A stretch of DNA of 64,000 nt from Bugula neritina (lineage: Eukaryota; Bryozoa; Gymnolaemata; Cheilostomatida; Bugulidae). Below the pieces are notes generated by a model that saw only the letters and a list, made by a program, of their open reading frames with translations, did not search any database and was not told the DNA's origin. Of the stretch, positions 13,461 through 22,887 are shown in pieces (position 1 is the first letter of the stretch; the number at the start of each line of letters is the position of its first letter). The translations under genes and the position numbers were made by a program. Where the stretch lies: positions 8,317,722 through 8,381,721 of the forward strand of contig OZ037766.1 in assembly GCA_964035545.1 (NCBI GenBank). The letters are read 5' to 3'.

Positions 13461-14500
13461 TCTAGCATATGTTGCGAAAGCTCAATTGCAAGTTATTACA
13501 AATGTATTGTTATAGTATTGAGAGATCCCTGGTTAACAAAAAGTAGTGAGACATCTCTGTGACTTCTGTTTATGGGTCTAGCTGCAGGAATATTAATTAT
13601 GGCCATGTGATAAATTCATCTGCATAAAATATCACCCATTGCTATTCTCTCCTCATTTAATATAATTGGTTATAGAGGTTTAGAACTTTTCAATTGTGTT
13701 CATGTTTTAGAAAACATTTTAAAATACTACATGTTTACCATTACCATTAAAATGAGGGGGTTAGGTAGATTATTTGTGCACATGTTATAGCCTGTAGATT
13801 ATTCATGTGCATGGGCGAATTGAGAGTGGCAAAAAAAATTAGCTACCTGCATGTTGGCCCTGACTGCTACCTCTTATATTTTGCATCGACATTTTTTTCA
13901 TTTTCCTACTTGTTTTGTGTCGTGCCTGGTATAACTCTAAGTCTGTCACCATAGCAAAGGCTTCTATTTATTTTCATTTGTGAAGTTATTTGATGAAGGA
14001 TGTGGTCTACAACTAATCCACACGTTTTCTACCCAAAGAAAACTATTGGATTATAAATGGGCGAGACAAGAATTAGGTTTGCAGGTTAACTATTATGCAT
14101 GGTTTGTCAAACATATCACTCAAAAGAAAAGTATACATATTACCAAGTCAACTAAAACTCGAGTCAAGTAATTCTAAAATTTTCATCTTGTTTATTTCAT
14201 GTTTAATAATTTTCATCTATGACATAGTGAGACATAAAGTTAAATGAATTTATTTTAAAATGATCGTACACACAACACAGCACTTTATCAGTGCAAGAAA
14301 GTGTAATATTTTCAACTGGAAATGCAAATAAATGCTCATACTATTTTAGACAATATTTCTGCTGAGAGAACAACTCATAATTATTACAAAATTGAGAGAA
14401 TGCACACATTGGTTGTTTGTAAAGTCATATGGCCTATATTGCAAGTAAAGTATTTCTAAAAATATTTTGTAAACATCCGCGTAAGTAGAGATATTACTTC
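13461..14500. other. Intergenic spacer
   Basis: No gene is supported. A 63-codon plus-strand ORF at 13980-14171 has no recognisable family or splice context. The right edge probably contains the IVD 3' UTR. Confidence 0.4.
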
Positions 14501-17500
14501 TCATTGCAAATATTCTTGATTTAAAGACCGACCAATCACCATCCGCCTTACTTCACTGGTCCCTGCACCAATCTCATACAATTTAGCATCTCTGAGAAAT
14601 CTTCCAGTTGGATAATCATTAATATATCCATTTCCACCTACAAAATCAATACCCGTAAAATAATTCAAAACTTTAAAGCAATTTTTATTTGTAGGTAAAG
14701 AATTATCATGATTTGTTGTTACACACCGTGTTATCTTTTCACAGAATATCTAAGATGAAGTTTACTCTTACCGAGGATCTGAATAGCATCAAGTGCTACC
14801 TGGGTTGCTTTTTCAGCGGCATATAGAATAACAGCAGCACAGTCCTAAAATGATTTACATAAAAATAAAAACACAGCATAGAATTTAGATATAAACAACA
14901 GAGATAATTGCTATGTCATAATAACATGGCAAATGATTGAAATAAAATACAGTTCTATAATAAATATAAGAAATATGTATTGCAATCCTTTAATCAATTG
15001 CAGACCAACATATCATTAGATGCTTGCTCCAATTATAATACAAATGTTAAACAGATTACCTATACACACTAACTAGAAGTTATAAAATCAAGATACTGAA
15101 TAAAAACTAATAGTCAGATGTTAGCTAAAATAATGGAATTCTTCTACTAATCTGTGGTTACCATTAAACAATTATTTAATTCAGTTTTATAGACATCATA
15201 AGTAATAAAATAGTCAACTCTTTCTTACCTTTGGCACTCTATTGCCGTTGTCTAACGCTTTAGCCACATTGTATACATAGGAACGAGTTACACTTAGTTG
15301 TGTGTACATATCCGCCATTTTGCCTTGCAACAGCTAAAAAACATTTAGGATTATTGCCATAATATTATATATTTTTTCATTGTTTTGCTGCTTCAAAAAT
15401 GAATAAAATATATTATTGTAAATATAACATTAATACGAAACCTGGTAAGTGCCAATCTTCTTTCCAAATTGTTCTCGCTGATGAGCATAGTCAAAAGCAA
15501 CATCACAGCAAGCTTGCATTAACCTAAAAACACATCATTTGCCATCTTTCAAAGCAAAACCCCAATCAACAATCTATAGAAATATTTCCCTAACATTGCT
15601 ACAAGAAAATAGTTCCAATAAAAATTTAAAAATAAATCGATGAAACAGAATAAAAAACTTAAATTTTCAAAATTTGATTTTTGTTAGGTTCTTGTTACAT
15701 AAACATCCAAAAAAAAATTATCGAAAAGGAAAAGATAAATACCCTAAGGGACCTGCAGCAAGAAAAGCCCTCTCAATATCTAGACCACTCATCAGTACAT
15801 ACACTCCTCCTCCTTCACTTCCCATCACATTCTTTTCTAAATTCACAATTTTCTGCCAGTTGATAGTATGTATGAGTAGATTTCACATGGATTAAAATTT
15901 TTTGGTTGGTTATAGTGCTTACAGTAATAAAATGTATAATTATAATATAATTACACAAAATGTGCTCTGTTTATTTTAGTAGCATTAATATTTACAACTC
16001 AAATCTTCATAAATTTTGTTACACTATAACTGATAGTAGGAGGGAGCAGCCGTGGTCTAGGGGTTAGAGCTTAGTAAACACGAAGGTCATGGGTTCGAGT
16101 CCAGACAAAGGCCATTGGTGATGTTAGGAAGAGCATTCAGTCATAATTGCTCATGTGCCTCATTTAAACAAGTCCTTAGCCCGATTTAACAAAAACCCTT
16201 TCTCTCAAGGGTTTCTCACAGGGATGGCGACTTGCGTGCGTATAACTGATAGTAGGACAAAACCTTAAGCTCATAATGTATAAGAAATAAACTTGATGGC
16301 AATCATTTTAATTTCTACACATTATGTTCGTGATTTTAAACCAGCGAGTCTAAAACAAATGCAAAGTTCGAGTTTACTCAATATTAATTAGTTAACTCGA
16401 GCTAGCCACTGTGAGTCAATTCTACACTCCTAAAGTTTTGAGTACTCCCAAATAATGGTTATTTTAGTAGTAATAGTACAGTAATATGTTTCTTAATATC
16501 ATTATGGCAAATAGTCAAGTTTTAGTTATAGTTATCATACTATTCATAGTATTTAGTAACTATCTGTGTTAGTGTCACTATTGCAGATTAAATTATATGC
16601 CATTGGTATTCACATGTTAATAAAGTTAAATTATGATAATCTAAATTTAATAATCAAATTATAATCATAACGATACTCACCTTTACAAGCTAATAAACTG
16701 TTGGAATTATTGTAATTACCACAACACTAACATTATAATTATGGCATGATAGCAATTTTAGAATACTGGGATATTTACAAACACTAATAAAAGTTATGGT
16801 GTAGATGTGGTTCTAACTTGCATTGAAATTATAATTATCGCTTATAGTTTGATGTTCACCTTCAATATTATAACAAAACCAACTCTTAAGGCTAAAGCTA
16901 TGCAATAAGATATAAATCACTTTACTAACCAAAACTGCACTTTCTTTGAATATTTCTTTTTATATTCTAGATTATTAGAGTTTTTTAAAGCCGAATGAAA
17001 TGATATTAATGTTGAGTATATAACTGTAAGTTAGCTGCAGGTCCCCCAAAAATAAATCTAACGAAATGAATCATGATAATTTCGATAGACTTAGATTTCT
17101 AGGTTGCATAGAGCGCAGACTCACCCTAGGGGACCAGCAGCTCCTAAAGTCCTTTCAACATCTAATCCTGACATGAGAATATAAACACCAAACCCCACTC
17201 TGCCCAAGATATGACTTTCTGTGACCAAATTGGAATAATTAAATAACAAAGTACTAAAGGCTAATAACTAAGCTACACATATATTCTTAATATAAACACA
17301 CTAACATTAAATTAAAAGTTTGATGAAAACCGAAAAGCTGTGAGCTGGCGTTGCATATTTTACCTGGTACTTTACAATCTTCAAATATTAGTTCTCCAGT
17401 ATTAGATCCTCTCATCCCTAACTTGTCAAGTTTAACTCCTTGTGAAAATCCTTCCATATCCTAAACAAGTATTACGGTCTTATAAATGTCATTGACATCG

Positions 17501-20500
17501 ATAAAATTCAGTACTTATTACATACAGTAAATGAATGAAAACCTGCCTTCTCGATGAGAAATGTTGTGATGCCCTTTTGGTGTTTAGATGGGTCAGTTTT
17601 AGCATAGACCACCAAAACATCTGCATCTGGTCCATTAGTGATCCAAAATTTTGACCCGTTCAAGACATAGTAGTCTCCTACATTAGAGTACAATGGGCAT
17701 TAATATTTCTGCAAGGAGCAGAAAAGCAATAAGTAAATGGATGCAATTACAAATAATAGTAACCAGTATTAATTAATAAAAATGTACTCACCTTTTTTTA
17801 CAGCTGTGGTTTTCATTGACACGACATCTGAACCAGAACCTGCTTCACTCATTGCCAAAGCCCCAATAAATTCACCAGAACACAGCTTAAATAAAAGTAT
17901 ATTAATTAAACGGTCAAAATAAGTAAATTGAATTCATCAAATAATAAAAACATATTTACATTTAACATAAAGTTATTAAAGATAAATGGATTAGTCAACA
18001 CAAAATCTAGTTAAAAATAACTATCAGTAAATATAGCTCATCAGTCAAATTATTGCAAACAATACAACACTATGCGATAACAACAGTATGTCAAAAGTAT
18101 AATTCAGGTTTTACAAGAAATAAGAAATGACTGAAGGTACAACTATTGTATTAAATATATAAAAGACTTAGTTGTCGGCAACATAAAGTTATTTTACCTT
18201 AGGAAGGTATTTCGCTTTTTGCTCATCATTTCCATTTTTAGAGATTTGGTTGACACAGAGATTAGAGTGAGCTCCGTAACTCAGAGCAATGGCAGCAGAA
18301 ACACGCGACATCTCCTCCATCACCAAGCAATGTTCAAGATATGACATATCAGTACCACCATACTCAACTAAAAGTGAATCACATACAATGTGGTTATAAA
18401 TAGGAGTGAATTATAAACCACATACCTGAAAATGTCAATGACCATAATTATTGCAATAATTTTTTATTTGAACCCATTCAACTTAAAAGCTCTTTGTTGC
18501 AAGAAGTAGTCTTAAAAATGTTATCAATATGAGACATTGACACCGGTTTGACGTACCTGGAGCTGTCATTCCTAGAAAGCCCATATCGCCTAGCTTTTTC
18601 CAAAAATCCTAAAAAGTTTTTAAAAGCATCATATTATGAAAATAGCTAAAAATCATGTATGTGAAACAATAACAGTATTTACCTAAACAAATATAATTGA
18701 TTCGATCAGAGTGTATTGTACTACATTGGCATCTTAACAAAAGCAAACTGCAATAAGCAACCACCATAATGGCCAATTATGCAAAAAATATTTTACTATG
18801 TTTACTACTGATAATTTTAGTTTTAATTTGTGAGCTTAATGTCAAATGTTGGCAAAACTGTGAAGCTATATCATTAACGTATACGTGTTTTTCCCACCAC
18901 CAGTAAAAAATGTAGTAATTATTATTAGCAATAATATAATATTTTCAAATCATTAAAAATGCTTTAACTCACTTAGCATTACAGAATATTAAAAGCATAA
19001 ATTGACTTCTGGGTTCATGTAACAATAACATAGTTCAGTATCTAAATTAACAAATTTCACCAAAACTTTACCACACTCCATGCTTCTACCACAGTGATAT
19101 TTTATATAGCATACGTCCATTAAAACTCACATGTTGTTTGCTCCAACCGTTTTCTTTATCGATTTGATCAGCAAAAGGAGCTAACTCTTTTTGGAGAAAG
19201 TTGAAGACAGTTTCCCGAAGCTACATATAATATGGAAATCATTATATGTTTGGAAAAAATAGCAGCTTACATCATACTTTTATAATATAATATGACGATT
19301 TCAATAAACTTAATAAAACTTTAAAATAACATATTTATTCTGAAACAATGCAATCAAATACTGCTCATTAAAACTCAACCAATACAATACCATAAACATA
19401 AATAATATCATTGTCTGCACTCTTAAACACGAAATATTTATTGAAATTTATGACAATAATCACATCTAATATTCATTATTATATTTATGGTTCATTGAGA
19501 GGTTCAATTTAACAGGCCGTACTACTTGTATTTATCAGTATTATAATCATTAATGCTTTTTAACATAAAATTAAAAATACTACTAGATTATTTAATTTTT
19601 GATCAATATTATTATTAAAACACAATCGTAACAAGAAATAATCATTATCATTTAAAGATAGATATATCTTTAAATCATAGTTATTATTTATCATTACGAT
19701 TGTGTTTTAGTAATAATAATATTGATCAAAATAGATACATAGGAAGCAGTCGTGGTCTAGGGATTAGAGCGTTTGCCTAGTAAACAAGAAGTTATGAGTT
19801 CGAACCCCAGTAAAGGCCGCTGATGATGGTAGGAAGAGCATTTAGTCATAATTGCCCCTGTACCACATACTCATAGTCATGAATAAGTCCTTAGTCCACT
19901 AAAAAACATTTTCAATCAGATGTTTTTCACAGGGATGGTGATGTTTCTCACAGGGATAGTGACTATAAACTTCCGTGAGATTTTTTAAAGATAGATATAT
20001 AAATATTTAAATGCCGAGTATAAGTGTATAAAATTATCAACAATATCAAATATAATAAAAATAATTATAATATATTCAATATTGTACTAATTACAATATG
20101 GCCATAGAAATAGAATCAAACACTCATAGCAACAATTGTAATTTTAAAGTAATATACATGTAAACATTTCTATAATTATAACTATAAGTATAAGCTAAGC
20201 TTAATCTGTGAGAATATCACTATTATACTGTCAATGTCACGATCTGATCTCACCTGTATCTGTTCATCGTTCAGTCCAAAAAATTTATCATTTATGGGGT
20301 AGTGTGAGAACTGCCTAAAATTGCAGTATCTGTGGCAGCAATTGTGAGCCTTATAAATATTGCTATAACTGTTACAAGCTAAGACTGAAGAACTTAAATT
20401 GCTAGAAGTAAAAGTGCTTAAACTTGAAGTTGGAGGGTTTAACTTTAAGAATAAGTGCAAAGGCCTGACAGTAACAGTGGCCTTGGGAGTCAGTACAGAG

Positions 20501-20553
20501 CCTTTAATGATCTTGAATAAATTAGAATATTTTGGAGTTGTTTTGAAAAACAT
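14501..20553 (-). CDS. IVD: Isovaleryl-CoA dehydrogenase, mitochondrial
   Basis: This acyl-CoA dehydrogenase of leucine catabolism oxidises isovaleryl-CoA to 3-methylcrotonyl-CoA, passing electrons via FAD to ETF in the mitochondrial matrix. Twelve exons encode 474 residues: 20553-20254, 19220-19131, 18608-18557, 18367-18198, 17885-17792, 17677-17547, 17460-17364, one of two alternative exons (17218-17125 or 15836-15743), 15523-15442, 15333-15229, 14844-14772, 14637-14501. Visible hallmarks are [21 protein letters not shown], the flavin-site block [37 protein letters not shown], the catalytic-Glu block LMSGLD(V/I)ER, and C-terminal [12 protein letters not shown]. The frame closes exactly with either alternative exon. 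The first exon gives an unusually long basic, Ser/Thr-rich leader (about 80 residues versus about 30 in human) with no internal Met before the conserved part. One intron must use a GC donor. Both intronic SINEs run antisense to the gene. Confidence 0.93.
15743..15836 (-). other. IVD: IVD alternative catalytic exon, copy A (downstream in the gene)
   Basis: This is also exactly 94 nt, phase 1 to phase 2, with acceptor gtgaatttag and donor gtattt. It encodes [16 protein letters not shown] then FLAAGPLG. It is open, keeps the catalytic Glu and Arg, and is closer than copy B to the human wording ([13 protein letters not shown]) in its core. Including both copies would shift the frame (188 nt), so only one can be used per mRNA. 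The weak pyrimidine tract makes regulated use plausible. Confidence 0.82.
16025..16041. repeat. Left target-site duplication of SINE copy 1
   Basis: Identical 17-mer to 16241-16257. Confidence 0.92.
16042..16240 (+). mobile_element. tRNA-derived SINE (copy 1), in the intron between the two alternative IVD exons
   Basis: The head resembles a tRNA gene, with an A-box-like TGGTCTAGGGGTTAGAGC and a B-box-like GGTTCGAGTCC. It is followed by a body containing AGGAAGAGCATTCAGTCATA and a CACAGGGATGG tail. A perfect 17-bp target-site duplication, TATAACTGATAGTAGGA, flanks it at 16025-16041 and 16241-16257, which fixes both ends. The element is 199 bp long. Compared with copy 2 it lacks about 10 bases after the A box. 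Confidence 0.92.
16241..16257. repeat. Right target-site duplication of SINE copy 1
   Basis: Identical 17-mer to 16025-16041. Confidence 0.92.
17125..17218 (-). other. IVD: IVD alternative catalytic exon, copy B (upstream in the gene)
   Basis: This 94-nt exon has acceptor ttggtcacag and donor gtgagt. It enters in phase 1 and leaves in phase 2. It encodes the block ending [16 protein letters not shown] then LGAAGPLG and includes the conserved Glu that acts as the catalytic base in this family (human Glu254, from memory). Its splice sites are stronger than those of copy A. Confidence 0.88.
17545..17546 (-). other. IVD: GC splice donor (GC-AG intron) in IVD
   Basis: After FLIEK the minus strand reads AAG|gcaggt. 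Joining at the GC donor restores the frame to [18 protein letters not shown], matching the family wording EKGMPGFS...KLDKLGMRG. The nearby GT at 17542 would shift the frame. Confidence 0.75.
19597..19731. repeat. Long near-perfect inverted repeat abutting SINE copy 2
   Basis: The arms 19597-19631 and 19694-19731 are reverse complements apart from a 3-base gap. The inner sequence also pairs well to a centre near 19660. The whole block is about 135 bp and could form a cruciform or hairpin. The right half may be an inverted copy of the left, made during SINE insertion. Confidence 0.85.
19742..19983 (+). mobile_element. tRNA-derived SINE (copy 2), in the first IVD intron
   Basis: This is the same family as copy 1: TGGTCTAGGGATTAGAGC (A box), GAGTTCGAACCCC (B box), GGTAGGAAGAGCATTTAGTC body, and two tail motifs of the TCACAGGGATRGTGA type. 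The 3' junction is a 17-mer, TTTAAAGATAGATATAT (19984-20000), that is identical to 19651-19667 in the centre of the adjoining inverted repeat. Confidence 0.88.
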
Positions 20554-22887
20554 ACTGAGTTTTAGTTTGAACTTTCTTTGCCAATGTAAATTTGAGTTTG
20601 AGTTTACAACGCCGATAGTTGGTTTTGTAATAAATAAATTTGAATAAATTAAAATTTTAAATAAAAAATGACCTCAAATTCAAATTGTGTTTTGACTTTT
20701 CCGGTTAAGCCTGAAATAGGCTTCAATTGCATATAATTATGAAAAATGAATGAAATAATATTGTTAACGCAAATGCTTAGTTTCAAGGATAATTTGGAAA
20801 GTTTGACAGTTAAAATTGTCTACAGCTGTCAACCAACTTCTTATTCATTAATAAAATTATGCTGTAAACTCTCCAAGAGCAAGCAAACGGAAAACACGTA
20901 ACTAAGTAATATATTGTGGTCGCTAAAGTTGTATCATGAGAACGAGGCCCTAGGGTGCACCTTAGTTATCATTTTTCAACTATCGGGGAATAACCATAAG
21001 CAAACGTAAAAGTGTCTTTGTTGCAATACACTTCAACTACGCTCAATCATTCTGTAATGGTAATAGAATAGTAATAATGTAAATATGAATTATTATTATA
21101 ACCATCATTATAATTATTTTGATGCTTCCCTGTTTGGCATTTATACTTATGTTTTTATTATATTTATTATTTGTTTATATTTATTATTTGATTTAATTCA
21201 TATTGTATCAAGTTTACAATTCTTAAGCATAGTAATCAGTAATGTTAATTAAAATTATTAATCATTTAATGATTTAATCATATTCATATTGATATTGATA
21301 TGGAATTTTGATATTCAATATTAACATTATTATTCATATTCATATTGATGATCATATTCATAATGATTAATGATATTCATATTGTAATTCAAATTGATAT
21401 TCAATATTCGTATTCTGCTAATTACTTAAACTTAAAATTATTATTCATATTCATATTGATATACTTATACTTATAGTATTAGTTATACTTATACTTATAG
21501 TGATGTTGATATTCATATTCATTAATTTCATATTGACTAATAAAGTTCTATTTCCGTCTTTTACTTTTAGTTTTAGTAGTAATAGTACTACTAGTAGTAG
21601 TACTACTACTACTACTACTACTACTAGTACTAGTACTAGTAGTACTACTAAAAATACTCATACTCATACTAATAGACTTAGACTTAGAGTGATGCACTGA
21701 TAGTGATCCTGATGGAGTGATAGTCATAGTGGTTCTATTTATTATATCAATATTTTTTTAGTTATTACTTTAACTTGTGATTTTTATTATTATTAATATT
21801 AATAGTAATACAGTAATTGTATTTGTATTAGTAATGCTAATTGTAATATAGTTATAGTTATATTTATAGTTAGTGATAGTTATTACTTATACTTATAGTT
21901 AGTAACTTCTTGGTTATTACTTAATTTTTCATTCTGTTTTATAGTTTTAATATAATAATATACGTAGTTATAGTATAATTATAAGTTTAATTAGTAACTA
22001 AAAAGGTAATTCAAATTGAAATAAATGTATTATAGTATAGTATAATTATCAAGTATACTATTATTTATTTATTATTGTAATTTGAATCCATGAAAATAAA
22101 AAGTTTTTATTTTTTTAAATTTTAGAGTTATCAAATAATAAAGCATCAACACTTAACAGTTACACTAATCACTACCAGTGAGCAGTATGAGTGACTGCAC
22201 AAACTCGATGTAAAAACTTAACTAAAGTTACTTTAGTAGAGGCAGTAGCTGCACTTCTGTTACTAGTACTAGTAATAAGGCTAGTTATGTTGGCAGTAGT
22301 AATGACAATGTTGTAATAGTAGTAGCAGTAGCAGTGGTAGTCCTGCAAGGTTTATTGGTAGTCGCGGTATTACTAATAGCAGAACTAACAGTAGCCCATC
22401 ATTCACACCATCTTTATGATCAACTATTATCATAATCATCATCAAGCAATTTTAAAGTAAATATAAGATGACCGTAGTAATCAAATTCAATGTTCAATAA
22501 ATTTTAAGATTAAATAAGGAGTTTAATAATGTGACTATTATTATAATCATGTTTTGCTAAGATAGAAGGGAAAGGCAGTGAGTTAGACTTGGTTTATAGA
22601 CTTGGTTTATACTTTAAAGATTCTCATTCATTTATTGCTATGTTTATAATTATAATATATTTTGGTTGTTTGTTTGGGTAAAGTTTTGAATAAGGGTGAA
22701 ACTAGCCTATCCACAGAACACTGAGGCTAAGAATGATTGAAACAGTTTAAATTTGATATGCTGAATCTAAAAGTTGAAATAAAATATATTTAGTAGTATA
22801 AGCATTTATTATAATTATAGTAGAAATATAATTTAAGATTGATGACACATCATCAAATTTAGAGGTTTAAAGAAATCTAGCATCAAC
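20554..22887. repeat. IVD/LST-2 intergenic region dominated by AT-rich simple repeats
   Basis: The stretch between two divergent genes (IVD minus, LST-2 plus) holds both promoters by position, but no core motif was recognised. About 21040-22080 is a long degenerate tract of TTATACTTATA, TATTCATATTGATA and TAATAGTAATA words. Around 21570-21650 it contains a self-complementary run of ACT/AGT trinucleotides. No gene is supported. Confidence 0.6.

Noticed and set aside
13980-14171. 63-codon plus-strand ORF between two minus-strand genes
   Set aside because: No homology recognised, no splice context, low coding character.
16042-16110. A functional tRNA gene (A and B boxes present)
   Set aside because: The fold is degenerate, the segment is the head of a SINE with target duplications, and a second copy with the same body exists.
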